64,000 bases of DNA. It comes from Pseudomonas kielensis (GTDB lineage: Bacteria > Pseudomonadota > Gammaproteobacteria > Pseudomonadales > Pseudomonadaceae). The notes beneath the pieces are model-generated. The model was not told the DNA's origin. It saw nothing but the letters and a program-made list of their open reading frames with translations, and did not search any database. A program made the position numbers and the translations under genes. The stretch covers positions 43,751 through 107,750 of the forward strand of contig NZ_JACMYG010000019.1 in the NCBI RefSeq assembly GCF_014236655.1, in the 5' to 3' direction. Below, piece by piece: positions 25,581-35,651 of the stretch (within the stretch, counting starts at the first letter, position 1; each line of letters begins with the position of its first letter).

Positions 25581-27302
25581 ATGCCGCAGCCATGGCCAGC
25601 CGCCGATATCGCCCAGATGATCCTCGACGGCTTTGACGATTACCGCGAGCATTTTCGCCAGATCACCGATGGCGCCCGGGCGCGTTTCGAGCAGGCGGCA
25701 TGGCAGGAGGCGCAGGTCGCTTCGGCGGCACGGATCAACCTCTACGAAGAAAAGGTCAATGAAGTGGTGGGGCGCCTGCACGCGACCTTTGCCGCTGATA
25801 CCTTGCTCGAAGTCAGTTGCTGGCCGCTGGTCAAGAGCGCCTACATCAGCCTGATCGACTTGCGGTTCGACGATGAACTGTCCGAGACCTGGTACAACTC
25901 GACCTTCTGCGGGCTGTTCAGCCACGACCTGATCAGCGACGGCAGCATGTTCATCCACACCACCCGCCCAAGCCTGCGTCGGGCCCGGGCGGCGCAAACC
26001 CGCACCTACAAGCCTCAGGGGCAGTTGTCGGGAATGCTGGCGAGCATCTTCAGCGACTACCGCTTCAGCGAAGACTACGCCGACCTCGACGGTGACCTGC
26101 GTCGGCTCGAAGCACAATTGCGCGAGAACCTGCCCGACTGGGTGTGCAAGGACCCTAACCTTGCGGTCGAGCTGTTTTCCTCGGTGCTGTACCGCAACAA
26201 GGGTGCCTACCTGGTGGGGCGCATCTACACCGCCGATGAGCAATGGCCGCTGGTGATCCCGTTGCTGCACCGCGAGGGCCGGGGGATCCAGATCGATGCC
26301 TTGATCACCGACGAAGCCGACGTGTCGATCATCTTCTCCTTTACCCGCTCCTACTTCATGGTCGACGTGCCGGTGCCGGCGGAGTTCATCGGCTTTCTCA
26401 AGCGCATCCTGCCGGGCAAGCACATCGCTGAGCTGTACACCTCGATCGGCTTCTACAAACACGGCAAGTCCGAGTTCTACCGGGCGCTGATCAACCACCT
26501 GGCCAACACCGATGACCAGTTCATCATGGCTCCCGGGGTGCGCGGGATGGTGATGAGCGTATTCACCCTGCCCGGGTTCAACACCGTGTTCAAGATCATC
26601 AAGGACCGCTTCTCGCCGTCAAAAAACGTCGACCGGGCCACGGTGATCGAAAAGTACCGGCTGGTGAAAAGTGTCGACCGGGTCGGGCGCATGGCCGATA
26701 CCCAGGAATTCGCCGACTTCCGTTTTCCGTTGAGCAAGTTTGATCCGGCGTGCCTGGAAGAGTTGCTCGAGGTCGCGGCCTCGACCGTGGCCGTGGAAGG
26801 CGACACGGTACTGATCCGCCACTGCTGGACCGAGCGGCGCATGACGCCATTGAACCTGTACCTGGAAAACGCCAACCCCGCCCAGGTGCGCGAAGCGCTG
26901 GAAGACTACGGGCTGGCGATCAAGCAACTGGCGGCGGCGAACATCTTCCCCGGGGACATGCTGCTGAAGAACTTCGGCGTCACTCGCCATGGCCGTGTGG
27001 TGTTCTATGACTACGACGAAATCTGCTTCCTGACCGAAGCCAACTTCCGCCATATCCCGCAGCCGCGCACCCCGGAAGACGAAATGGCCTCCGAGCCCTG
27101 GTACTCCATCGGCCCGCTGGACGTGTTCCCCGAAGAATTCCCGCCGTTCCTGTTCGCTGACGCGGGGCAACGCAAACTGTTCGACCAACTGCACGGCGAG
27201 CTGTACAACGCCGATTACTGGAAAAGCCTGCAAGAGGCGATTCGCGCGGGCAAGGTGATCGATGTGTTTCCGTATCGGCGCAAGGGGCTGGATAACGAGT
27301 AG
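25581..27302 (+). CDS. aceK: Isocitrate dehydrogenase kinase/phosphatase
   Basis: A protein of 573 residues, the usual length of AceK. The N-terminal regulatory half (ILDGFDDYREHFRQITDGARARF) precedes a kinase-like domain, in which APGVRGMVMSVFTLPGF is the ATP-loop region and NIFPGDMLLKNFGV with FYDYDEICFL are the catalytic-loop and DYDE metal-binding segments. The one active site both phosphorylates and dephosphorylates Icd, splitting isocitrate between the TCA cycle and the glyoxylate shunt. It stands apart from the ace genes, as is usual in pseudomonads. Confidence 0.96.
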   Translation: MPQPWPAADIAQMILDGFDDYREHFRQITDGARARFEQAAWQEAQVASAARINLYEEKVNEVVGRLHATFAADTLLEVSCWPLVKSAYISLIDLRFDDELSETWYNSTFCGLFSHDLISDGSMFIHTTRPSLRRARAAQTRTYKPQGQLSGMLASIFSDYRFSEDYADLDGDLRRLEAQLRENLPDWVCKDPNLAVELFSSVLYRNKGAYLVGRIYTADEQWPLVIPLLHREGRGIQIDALITDEADVSIIFSFTRSYFMVDVPVPAEFIGFLKRILPGKHIAELYTSIGFYKHGKSEFYRALINHLANTDDQFIMAPGVRGMVMSVFTLPGFNTVFKIIKDRFSPSKNVDRATVIEKYRLVKSVDRVGRMADTQEFADFRFPLSKFDPACLEELLEVAASTVAVEGDTVLIRHCWTERRMTPLNLYLENANPAQVREALEDYGLAIKQLAAANIFPGDMLLKNFGVTRHGRVVFYDYDEICFLTEANFRHIPQPRTPEDEMASEPWYSIGPLDVFPEEFPPFLFADAGQRKLFDQLHGELYNADYWKSLQEAIRAGKVIDVFPYRRKGLDNE

Positions 27303-27316
27303 CGCCTACCGACGCC

Positions 27317-27346
27317 TTCGCGGGCGGCGCTCCGCTTGCCCGCGAA
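27317..27346. repeat. Hairpin with REP-like core after aceK
   Basis: TTCGCGGGC (27317-27325) and GCCCGCGAA (27338-27346) are perfect 9-bp arms. It follows the aceK stop by 14 bases and may serve as its transcript end. Confidence 0.5.
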
Positions 27347-27445
27347 AAGGCCGCACAGGGTGGGGTCATGCACCGCACCATCATTTATCCCGCCAAATCT
27401 GCGACAATCGCCCCCCTGCGCCACTAGACGACTTTTGCGTACCTG

Positions 27446-30400
27446 ATGACTGACGAATCGCCTTCCATCGACAAACTGTTGAACAACCTCGATCACGCCA
27501 TGCTTGCCGACCGCCACCGGCTGCGGCGCCAATTGCTCGAGCTGCGCAAGAAACCCGACGAGGCCAAGTTGGCCCAGTGGGTCACGCGCCTGCAAGCGTC
27601 CTGCGACCAGGTGCTGGCGCGGCGTGCCAGCCTGCCGGTGATTCGTTACGACGACAGTTTGCCGATTGCCGCCAAGCGCGACGAAATCAAGGAAGCGCTG
27701 CTAAAGCACCAGGTGTTGATCATCGCCGGGGAAACCGGCTCGGGTAAAACCACCCAGTTGCCGAAGATCTGCCTGGAAATCGGCCGCGGCCAGCACGGGC
27801 TGATCGGGCACACCCAGCCACGGCGGATTGCCGCGCGCAGCGTCGCCAGCCGGGTCGCCGAGGAACTGGCCACGCCGCTGGGGGCGCTGGTCGGCTATCA
27901 GGTGCGGTTCGAGGATCAGAGCGACTCCAATACCCTGATCAAGCTGATGACCGACGGCATCCTGCTGGCGGAAACCCAGAACGACCGCTACCTCGAGCGC
28001 TACGACACGATCATCGTCGACGAAGCCCACGAACGCAGCCTGAACATCGATTTCCTGCTCGGTTACCTGAAAACCCTGCTGCCGCGCCGTCCCGACCTCA
28101 AAGTCATCATCACCTCGGCGACCATCGACCTGGAGCGCTTCTCCAAGCACTTCGACGACGCGCCGATTGTCGAAGTCTCGGGGCGTACCTTCCCGGTGGA
28201 CACCTGGTACCGGCCGCTGACGCTTGAGCAGGACGAGGAAGGCAACCGGGTCGAAGACGACCTGACGGTGGACCAGGCGATCCTCGCCACCCTCGATGAA
28301 ATCGCCGCCCATGAACGCAGCGAGCGCCGCAGCCCAGGTGACGTGCTGGTGTTCCTGCCGGGCGAGCGGGAGATTCGCGACGCCGCCGACATGTTGCGCA
28401 AGGCCCAGCTCAAGCACACCGAAATCCTGCCGCTGTATGCTCGCCTGTCACCGGCCGAGCAGCAGCGGATCTTCCAGTCGCACCCGGGGCGGCGCGTGGT
28501 CCTGGCGACCAACGTCGCGGAAACCTCGTTGACGGTGCCGGGGATTCGCTACGTGATTGACAGCGGCACCGCGCGCATCAGTCGCTACAGCTACCGGGCC
28601 AAGGTCCAGCGCCTGCCGATCGAGGCCATCTCCCAGGCCAGCGCCAACCAGCGTAAAGGGCGCTGCGGCCGGGTCGAGCCGGGCATCTGCATTCGTCTGT
28701 ACAGTGAAGAAGACTTTATCGGCCGGCCGGAATTTACCGACCCGGAAATCCTGCGCACCAACCTGGCGGCGGTGATCCTGCAGATGCTCCATCTGCGCCT
28801 GGGCGAGATCACCGACTTCCCGTTTATCGAACCGCCGGATGGCAAGGCCATCAGCGATGGCTTCAACCTGCTGCAGGAACTCTCGGCAGTAGACCGCAAC
28901 AGTCAGCTGACGCCGCTGGGCCGGCAACTGGCGCGCCTGCCGGTAGACCCGCGCATGGGCCGCATGCTGCTGGAGGCGGCCCGGTTGGGCAGCCTCCAGG
29001 AAGTGTTGATCGTCGCCAGTGCCATGTCGATCCAGGACCCGCGCGAGCGGCCGCCGGAGCGTCAGCAGGCCGCCGATCAGGCCCACGCGCAATGGAAGGA
29101 CGTCGACTCGGACTTCGCCGGGCTGGTCAATCTGTGGCGCGGCTTTGAAGAGCAGCGCCAGGCGCTGACTGCCAGCCCCTTGCGCAACTGGTGTCGCAAG
29201 AATTTCCTGAACTACCTGCGCCTGCGCGAATGGCGTGACTCTCATCGCCAGTTGAGCCTGATCTGCCGCGACATGCAGCTGTCGCTCAACAAGGAACCGG
29301 CGGATTACCCCAGGTTGCACAAAGCGGTGTTGTCCGGCTTGCTCAGCCAGATCGGCCAGAAAACCGAGGACGGCGACTACCTCGGTGCCCGCCAGCGGCG
29401 GTTCTGGATTCACCCCTCATCGGGCCTGGGCAAGAAGCGCCCGCAATGGCTGATGACCGCCGAACTGGTGGAGACCACCAAGCTCTACGCGCGCATGGTG
29501 GCCAAGATCGATGCCGACTGGATCGAACCGCTGGCCGGGCACCTGATCAAGAAGAACCACTTCGAACCCCATTGGGAGAAGAAGCGTGGGCAGGTGGTGG
29601 CGTACGAGCAGATCACCTTGTTCGGGCTGATTATCGTCGGTCGCCGTCCGGTGCATTACGGGCCGATCGATCCACTGGTATCGCGCGAGCTGTTCATCCG
29701 CGAAGCCCTGGTGCGTGGCGAGATCCAGTCCAAGGCCAAGTGCCTCACCGCTAACGCGCAACTGCTCGAACAGCTCGATGAGCTGGAAGCCAAGGCACGC
29801 CGGCGCGACATCCTGGCGGACGAAGAAACCCTGTTCGCCTTCTACGACGCGCGCTTGCCGGCAGAGATTCACCAGACTGCGACCTTCGACAGCTGGTACC
29901 GGGTCAACAGCCAGAAAGACCCGCAGCTGTTGATCATGCGCGAGGAAGATGTGCTGGCGCGCGAGGCCAACGAAATCACCGCGGCGCATTACCCGGACAC
30001 CCTGCGCCTGGGCGACCTGACCCTGCCGTTGAGTTATCACTTCGAACCCAACCATCCGCGTGATGGCGTGACCCTGCGCGTACCGGCCCCGCTGTTGCCG
30101 ATGTTGCCACCGGAGCGCCTGGAGTGGCTGGTGCCGGGGGTGATCGAGGCCAAGTGCATCGCCCTGGTGCGCAACCTGCCCAAGGCCTTGCGCAAGAACT
30201 TTGTACCGGTACCGGACTTCGTCAAGGCAGCCTTGCAACGCATCACCTTTGGCGACGGCTCGTTGCCCCAGGCCCTGGGTCGGGAGTTGTTGCGCATGAC
30301 CGGTGCCCGGGTCAGCGACGAGGCCTGGGCCGAAGCCGCGCAGCAGGTGGAAAGCCACTTGCGGATGAACCTGGAAATTGTCGACGGCCAGGGCAAGTTC

Positions 30401-31357
30401 CTCGGCGAAGGCCGCGACCTGGCCGAACTGACGGCCCGGTTTGCCGAAGCCAGCCAGGCGGCCCTGGCGGTGCCACAGACTGCGAAAAGCCAACAGCCGG
30501 TGGAGGCCAAGGTTTTCGCCGCCGTGGCACAGCAGACCCAACAGAAGATCGCCGGGCTGTCGATGACGGTCTACCCGGCCTTGGTGGAAGAGGCGGGCAC
30601 GGTCAAGGAGGGGCGTTTCTCGACCCCGGCCGAGGCCGAGTTCCAGCACCGCCGTGCCTTGCAGCGCTTGCTGATGCAGCAACTGGCGGAGCCGGCGAAG
30701 TTCCTGCGGGGCAAATTGCCGGGGCTCACCGAACTGGGCTTGATGTACCGCGAACTGGGGCGGATCGACGCGCTGGTGGAAGACATCCTGCTGGCGAGCC
30801 TGGACAGCTGCATTCTCGACGGTGAACCGAGCCTGCCCCGCGACGGTGCCGGGCTGGCGGCGCTGGCCGAACGCAAGCGCGGCGGCTGGACCGAGCATGC
30901 CGAACGCCTGGCGAAGCTGACGCTGGAGATTCTCAAGCTCTGGCACGGCCTGCAAAAACGCTTCAAGGGCAAGATCGACCTGGCGCAAGCGGTGGCCTTG
31001 AATGACATCAAGCAACAGTTGAGTCACCTGGTGTACCCAGGGTTTGTCCGCGAAACCCCGATGGTGTGGCTCAAGGAGCTGCCGCGCTACCTCAAGGCCG
31101 TCGAACAGCGCTTCGAAAAACTCGGCGCCCAGGTCCAGAAGGACCGGGTCTGGAGCGGCGAATTGTCGGCGCTCTGGGCGCAATACCAGGCCCGCGCCAG
31201 CAAACATGCCCAGGAAGGCAAGCGCGATCCGCAACTGGAGCTGTACCGCTGGTGGCTGGAAGAGTACCGGGTGTCGTTGTTTGCCCAGCAACTGGGGACC
31301 AAGGTGCCGATCTCCGACAAGCGCCTGAACAAGCAGTGGACCCAGGTCGAACCGTAG
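27446..31357 (+). CDS. hrpA: ATP-dependent RNA helicase HrpA (DEAH box)
   Basis: A protein of 1303 residues, as in E. coli HrpA. Walker A is GETGSGKT at 95-102, the DEAH box lies at 192-195, SAT (motif III) follows, and motif VI is QRKGRCGRVEPG near residue 400. Winged-helix, ratchet and OB-like domains follow, then the large C-terminal DUF3418 region. HrpA acts on mRNA and helps resolve stalled or collided ribosomes. It starts its own transcript. Confidence 0.95.
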   Translation: MTDESPSIDKLLNNLDHAMLADRHRLRRQLLELRKKPDEAKLAQWVTRLQASCDQVLARRASLPVIRYDDSLPIAAKRDEIKEALLKHQVLIIAGETGSGKTTQLPKICLEIGRGQHGLIGHTQPRRIAARSVASRVAEELATPLGALVGYQVRFEDQSDSNTLIKLMTDGILLAETQNDRYLERYDTIIVDEAHERSLNIDFLLGYLKTLLPRRPDLKVIITSATIDLERFSKHFDDAPIVEVSGRTFPVDTWYRPLTLEQDEEGNRVEDDLTVDQAILATLDEIAAHERSERRSPGDVLVFLPGEREIRDAADMLRKAQLKHTEILPLYARLSPAEQQRIFQSHPGRRVVLATNVAETSLTVPGIRYVIDSGTARISRYSYRAKVQRLPIEAISQASANQRKGRCGRVEPGICIRLYSEEDFIGRPEFTDPEILRTNLAAVILQMLHLRLGEITDFPFIEPPDGKAISDGFNLLQELSAVDRNSQLTPLGRQLARLPVDPRMGRMLLEAARLGSLQEVLIVASAMSIQDPRERPPERQQAADQAHAQWKDVDSDFAGLVNLWRGFEEQRQALTASPLRNWCRKNFLNYLRLREWRDSHRQLSLICRDMQLSLNKEPADYPRLHKAVLSGLLSQIGQKTEDGDYLGARQRRFWIHPSSGLGKKRPQWLMTAELVETTKLYARMVAKIDADWIEPLAGHLIKKNHFEPHWEKKRGQVVAYEQITLFGLIIVGRRPVHYGPIDPLVSRELFIREALVRGEIQSKAKCLTANAQLLEQLDELEAKARRRDILADEETLFAFYDARLPAEIHQTATFDSWYRVNSQKDPQLLIMREEDVLAREANEITAAHYPDTLRLGDLTLPLSYHFEPNHPRDGVTLRVPAPLLPMLPPERLEWLVPGVIEAKCIALVRNLPKALRKNFVPVPDFVKAALQRITFGDGSLPQALGRELLRMTGARVSDEAWAEAAQQVESHLRMNLEIVDGQGKFLGEGRDLAELTARFAEASQAALAVPQTAKSQQPVEAKVFAAVAQQTQQKIAGLSMTVYPALVEEAGTVKEGRFSTPAEAEFQHRRALQRLLMQQLAEPAKFLRGKLPGLTELGLMYRELGRIDALVEDILLASLDSCILDGEPSLPRDGAGLAALAERKRGGWTEHAERLAKLTLEILKLWHGLQKRFKGKIDLAQAVALNDIKQQLSHLVYPGFVRETPMVWLKELPRYLKAVEQRFEKLGAQVQKDRVWSGELSALWAQYQARASKHAQEGKRDPQLELYRWWLEEYRVSLFAQQLGTKVPISDKRLNKQWTQVEP

Positions 31358-31622
31358 ACCCCAGGCTTGTGCAAAAAACTGTGGGAGCGAGGTTGCTGTG
31401 GTGCCTGTTGTAGGGGCGTTATCCAGCAAAAATGGGCCAAAACCCTGGGTTTATGGCAAACTTCGCCGCTATAAACATCGGCCCCGCGGTTTTGAGCCTT
31501 CGCGCTGCGGGCAGGTCGAATAAAGCGATGCCAGGTTTGCGTCCCCCGGATGGGAATAGACCCTTTATGTATTGGTACGTCGGTGCCAATGCTTTCTGCC
31601 TGAACAGATTAGAGAAACGAGC
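31358..31622. other. Intergenic region before the ketosynthase gene
   Basis: No gene or strong signal is seen. A REP remnant with GTGGGAGCGAGGTTGCTG lies at about 31381-31398. The rest is AT-moderate sequence that should hold the ketosynthase promoter, but no -35/-10 pair stands out. Confidence 0.4.
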
Positions 31623-32744
31623 ATGCATAACGTCGTCATCAGCGGCACCGGCCTGTACACCCCGGCCAACAGCATCTCCAACGAAGAGCTGGTGCAGTCT
31701 TTCAATACTTACGTCGCCCAGTTCAATGCCGACAACGCCCAGGCCATCGAGCGTGGCGAAGTCGAGGCGCTGACCGAGTCCAGCGCTGCCTTTATCGAAA
31801 AAGCTTCCGGGATCAAGAGCCGCTTTGTCATGGACAAGGAAGGCATTCTCGACCCCGCGCGCATGGCACCACGCCTGCCTGAGCGCTCCAACGACGAATG
31901 GTCGGTGCTCTGCCAGATGGCCATCGGCGCTGCCGAACAAGCCCTGCAGCGTGCCGGCAAGACCGCCGCGGACATCGACGGGGTGATCGTCGCCTGCTCC
32001 AACCTGCAGCGCGCCTACCCGGCCATCGCCATCGAAGTCCAGGAAGCCCTCGGCATCCAGGGGTTCGGTTTTGACATGAACGTGGCCTGCTCCTCGGCCA
32101 CCTTTGGCATCCAGGCCGCCGCCAACAGTGTGCAACTGGGCCAGGCCCGGGCCATCCTGATGGTCAACCCGGAAGTCTGCACCGGTCACCTGAACTTCCG
32201 TGACCGCGACAGCCACTTCATCTTCGGCGATGCCGCGACGGCGGTGATCATCGAGCGTGCTGACCTGGCGACCTCCCCGTACCAGTTCGACGTGGTCAGC
32301 ACCAAGCTGTTGACCAAGTTCTCCAACAACATCCGCAACAATTTCGGTTTTCTCAACCGCGCCGCGGAAGAGGGCATCGGTGCCCGCGACAAGCTGTTCG
32401 TCCAGGAAGGCCGCAAGGTGTTCCGTGACGTGTGCCCGATGGTTGCGGAACTGGTGGGCACTCACCTGCAGGAGAACAGCCTGAACGTCAGCGACGTCAA
32501 GCGTTTCTGGCTGCACCAGGCCAACCTCAGCATGAACCACCTGATCGTCAAGAAACTGCTGGGCCGTGAAGCCACGGAAGAAGAGGCACCGGTGATCCTC
32601 GACACCTATGCCAACACCAGTTCGGCCGGTTCGGTGATTGCTTTTCACAAGCATCAGGATGATCTGCCTGCCGGCTCCCTGGCGGTGCTCAGCTCCTTCG
32701 GCGCCGGTTACTCGATTGGCAGCGTAATCCTGCGCAAACGCTGA
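31623..32744 (+). CDS. 3-oxoacyl-ACP synthase III (FabH2-like)
   Basis: A protein of 373 residues. The catalytic triad is Cys156 in NVACSSATF, His298 in LHQANLSMN and Asn331 in YANTSSAGS, as in KAS III enzymes; the chain is longer than typical FabH. In P. aeruginosa the FabH2 protein (PA3286) of this type condenses medium-chain acyl-CoA with malonyl-ACP, feeding fatty acid synthesis from beta-oxidation. It lies between hrpA and the phosphate porin, which agrees, as I recall, with the P. aeruginosa order. A terminator follows. Confidence 0.85.
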   Translation: MHNVVISGTGLYTPANSISNEELVQSFNTYVAQFNADNAQAIERGEVEALTESSAAFIEKASGIKSRFVMDKEGILDPARMAPRLPERSNDEWSVLCQMAIGAAEQALQRAGKTAADIDGVIVACSNLQRAYPAIAIEVQEALGIQGFGFDMNVACSSATFGIQAAANSVQLGQARAILMVNPEVCTGHLNFRDRDSHFIFGDAATAVIIERADLATSPYQFDVVSTKLLTKFSNNIRNNFGFLNRAAEEGIGARDKLFVQEGRKVFRDVCPMVAELVGTHLQENSLNVSDVKRFWLHQANLSMNHLIVKKLLGREATEEEAPVILDTYANTSSAGSVIAFHKHQDDLPAGSLAVLSSFGAGYSIGSVILRKR

Positions 32745-32769
32745 TCCTGCGTTAGCAAAACACCCCTCA

Positions 32770-32804
32770 CAGCCTGCGGTTGCGCCGCAGGCTGTCGCTT
32801 TTCC
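32770..32804 (+). terminator. Rho-independent terminator of the ketosynthase gene
   Basis: Arms CAGCCTGCGG (32770-32779) and CCGCAGGCTG (32785-32794) enclose TTGCG and are followed by TCGCTTTTCC. It lies 26 bases after the stop. Confidence 0.75.
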
Positions 32805-32890
32805 TCCCTCGTAATCCCTCTATCTCGCGGCTTTCAGCCCGCTCGACGACGCGTAGCAGATTTATTTCGATTCGAAGTAAAAAAGTTCCG

Positions 32891-32908
32891 TTGTCATCAA
32901 ATCTTTAT
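32891..32908 (+). promoter_or_regulatory. Candidate Pho box upstream of the porin
   Basis: TTGTCAT CAAA TCTTTAT resembles the PhoB double repeat CTGTCAT-N4-CTGTCAT, matching 6 of 7 in the first repeat and 3 of 7 in the second. It stands about 110 bases before the porin start. No convincing -10 follows, so this is only a candidate. Confidence 0.35.
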
Positions 32909-33016
32909 CTAATGGCAACTTGCCTGCAATACGCCCTCGCCAAGATTCCCTCCCAACACAAGCGGGCCTGAACCGCGTGTTTCCAGCTTTAGACCACCAA
33001 TTAGGGGAACTCTTCG

Positions 33017-34360
33017 ATGATCCGTAAGCACTTCGCCGGTTTTGCTGCCAGCGCACTGGCCATGGCAGTGACCGCCCAGGCTTTCGCTGGCACCGTCACC
33101 TCTGACGGCGCTGATATCGTAGTCAAGACCAAGGGCGGCCTCGAGGTCGCAACCACCGATAAAGAATTCAGCTTCAAACTGGGTGGCCGCCTGCAAGCGG
33201 ACTACAGCCAGTTCGACGGCATCTACACCAAAAATGGTGACACGGCGGATGCGGCCTACTTCCGTCGCGCCTTCCTGGAGCTGTCCGGTGTGCTCTACAC
33301 CGATTGGGCCTACACCATCAGCTACGACTTCTCCCATAACGCCGGCGACTCCGACAACGGTTACTTCGACGAAGCGTCCCTGGCCTACAACGGCTTCAAG
33401 CCGGTGTCGATCAAGGTCGGCCGCTTTGACCCGGACTTCGGCCTGGAAAAAGCCACCAGCTCCAAGTGGGTTACCGCGCCAGAGCGCAACATGGCCTATG
33501 ACATGGTCGACTGGGCCAACGTTCACCAGAATGGCCTGGGCCTGCAAGCCTCCAGCACCTTTGCCGAGTCGTTCTACGCCTCCGCCGGCGTGTTCAGCAA
33601 GGACACCGACGACACCGATGGCAACAGCGTCAAGCAGGTCAACGGGCGCTTCGTCTTCGCCCCAATGCACGAAGCCGGCAATGTCCTGCACTTCGGTCTG
33701 AACCTGGCATCCCGCGATGTCTCGGATACAGCCTTCGACTCCCGTTATCGCACCCGGATGGGCATGCGTGGCGTGGAAACCCTGGGCGGCAACGATGCGG
33801 GCAGCAACGGCAACCGTCCGGTGCTGGGTGGCAGTTCCTCTTCGCCAGCCGGTTCCTTCGACCGTGACGACGCATTGGGCCTGGAAGCCGCGTTCGCCAT
33901 GGGCCCCGCCTCGATCCAGGGTGAATACATCACCCGCAAGACCAAGGCTGACAGCAGCGCTTATGAAGACATCAAGGGCCACGGCTTCTACGTACAGGGC
34001 GCCTACACCCTGACGGGCGAGTCCCGCGGCTATAAAGTCGGCAAGTTCGACGCGATCAAGCCGGCCAACAAGTCGGTGGGTGCCTGGGAAGTGTTCTATC
34101 GCTACGACAGCCTGACCGTCGAAGACGACAACATCACCACCGCCACCCTGACCCGTGACGTCGGCGATGCCGAAGCCAAGGTGCACACCCTGGGCGTCAA
34201 CTGGTACGCCAACGAAGCGGTGAAAATCTCCGCGGCCTACCTCAACGCCAAGACCGAGAAGGTCACCAACGCCACTGCAGCCAGCGGTTCGACCCCGGCA
34301 CAACGCACTGGCGATGACAGCGGCGACGGTTTTGTAGTGCGCGCGCAATACGTGTTCTAA
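33017..34360 (+). CDS. Phosphate/pyrophosphate-selective porin (OprP/OprO family)
   Basis: A protein of 447 residues. The signal peptide ends after AQAFA (about residue 24). The barrel opens with the family pattern FSFKLGGRLQADYSQFDG and ends with FVVRAQYVF, carrying a terminal Phe. The OprP/OprO group forms trimers with lysine-lined pores for phosphate or polyphosphate and is induced at low phosphate by PhoB. A candidate Pho box lies upstream and a strong terminator follows; whether the substrate is phosphate or pyrophosphate cannot be told. Confidence 0.9.
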   Translation: MIRKHFAGFAASALAMAVTAQAFAGTVTSDGADIVVKTKGGLEVATTDKEFSFKLGGRLQADYSQFDGIYTKNGDTADAAYFRRAFLELSGVLYTDWAYTISYDFSHNAGDSDNGYFDEASLAYNGFKPVSIKVGRFDPDFGLEKATSSKWVTAPERNMAYDMVDWANVHQNGLGLQASSTFAESFYASAGVFSKDTDDTDGNSVKQVNGRFVFAPMHEAGNVLHFGLNLASRDVSDTAFDSRYRTRMGMRGVETLGGNDAGSNGNRPVLGGSSSSPAGSFDRDDALGLEAAFAMGPASIQGEYITRKTKADSSAYEDIKGHGFYVQGAYTLTGESRGYKVGKFDAIKPANKSVGAWEVFYRYDSLTVEDDNITTATLTRDVGDAEAKVHTLGVNWYANEAVKISAAYLNAKTEKVTNATAASGSTPAQRTGDDSGDGFVVRAQYVF

Positions 34361-34416
34361 ATCGCAATACCCGCAGCATGAGCTCTTACTTCATCCGTTA
34401 AAGCTCCTTTCGTTTC

Positions 34417-34441
34417 ACCCCGCCTCGGCGGGGTTTTTTTT
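34417..34441 (+). terminator. Rho-independent terminator of the porin gene
   Basis: ACCCCGCC (34417-34424) and GGCGGGGT (34427-34434) pair around TC, followed by a run of T to 34441. Confidence 0.9.
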
Positions 34442-34507
34442 ATTCCGGCAAGCCTCGGGGATGGGCGATACTCGGCAGGTCTTGAGGTCGTGCCTGTGGG
34501 GAACAGA

Positions 34508-35632
34508 ATGCCGTTACATGTTTTGGACAGTCTGTCCGCCATTGCGCCGCCAGAGTGGGACGCGCTAGTGCCTGACACTCAGCCGTTCCTGCGCCATGCT
34601 TTTCTCAGCAGCCTGGAAGACAGTGGCAGCCTCGGCCCGCACTCGGGCTGGCAGCCGGAACACCTGTTGCACATCGAAGACGGTCGCCTGCTGGCGGCGT
34701 TGCCCAGTTACCGCAAATGGCATTCCTATGGCGAGTACGTGTTCGACCATGCCTGGGCCGATGCCTGTGAGCGTGCGGGAATCACCTATTACCCCAAACT
34801 GTTGAGCGCCGTGCCGTTCAGTCCGGTCAGCGGTCCGCGTTTGCTCGTGGCCGATGGGCAGGACGGTGTTGAGTTGCTCAAGAGCTTGCCGGGCTATCTG
34901 GAGATCGAAGAACTCTCCAGCGCCCATATCAATTTCACCGATGCCTTTACCGACGCCGCCCTGGCCCAGCAGCCGGGCTGGTTGCAGCGCGTTGGCTGTC
35001 AGTATCACTGGCAGAACCGCGGTTACCGGGACTTCCAGGATTTTCTCGATGTGCTCAGTTCGCGCAAGCGCAAGCAGATGCGCAAGGAGCGCGAGCAGGT
35101 GGCGGGGCAGGGCATCGAGTTTGAATGGCTGGAGGGTCAGCAACTGGACCAGGCACAGTGGGATTTTGTCTATGCCTGCTACGCCAATACCTACGCGGTG
35201 CGCCGGCAGTCACCCTACCTGACCCGGGCGTTTTTCAGCCTGCTGGCCGAGCGTATGCCGCAAGCGATTCGTGTGGTGTTGGCCAAGCAAGGTTCGCGGC
35301 CGGTGGCCATGGCGTTCAGCCTGGTGGGCGGCGATCGTTTTTATGGCCGCTATTGGGGCTGCCTGGCGGAGTTCGACCGTTTGCACTTCGAGACCTGCTT
35401 CTATCAGGGCATGGACTATGCGATTGCCAACGGTTTCCAGCGCTTTGATGCCGGTGCCCAGGGCGAACACAAGCTGATTCGTGGTTTTGAACCGGTGATC
35501 ACCCACTCCTGGCATTACTTGCGTCACCCTGGGCTCAAGTCCGCGGTGCAGGACTTCCTGGCGCGCGAGCGCGTCGGGGTCCTGGGGTATGCCGAGGAAG
35601 CGAAGAGCGCCTTGCCTTATCGACAAGGCTGA
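34508..35632 (+). CDS. FemAB-like / GNAT-fold acyltransferase (PF04339 type)
   Basis: From the ATG at 34508 (MPLHVLDSLSAI) the protein is 374 residues. PPEWDALVPDTQPFLRHAFLSSLEDSG at the N-terminus and KRKQMRKEREQV around residue 190 fit the FemAB-like peptidogalycan synthesis family; LVGGDRFYGRYWGCLAEFDRLHFE near residue 280 is the conserved second GNAT-like core. Substrate unknown. The earlier GTG at 34490 is rejected for lack of a ribosome binding site. It converges on aqpZ. Confidence 0.8.
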   Translation: MPLHVLDSLSAIAPPEWDALVPDTQPFLRHAFLSSLEDSGSLGPHSGWQPEHLLHIEDGRLLAALPSYRKWHSYGEYVFDHAWADACERAGITYYPKLLSAVPFSPVSGPRLLVADGQDGVELLKSLPGYLEIEELSSAHINFTDAFTDAALAQQPGWLQRVGCQYHWQNRGYRDFQDFLDVLSSRKRKQMRKEREQVAGQGIEFEWLEGQQLDQAQWDFVYACYANTYAVRRQSPYLTRAFFSLLAERMPQAIRVVLAKQGSRPVAMAFSLVGGDRFYGRYWGCLAEFDRLHFETCFYQGMDYAIANGFQRFDAGAQGEHKLIRGFEPVITHSWHYLRHPGLKSAVQDFLARERVGVLGYAEEAKSALPYRQG

Positions 35633-35651
35633 TCTTCGCGCCGCACGCCGC

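Noticed and set aside
29417..31429. Minus-strand ORF of 670 codons within hrpA
   Set aside because: Antisense to intact HrpA with His/Gln/Leu-rich composition; a shadow frame.
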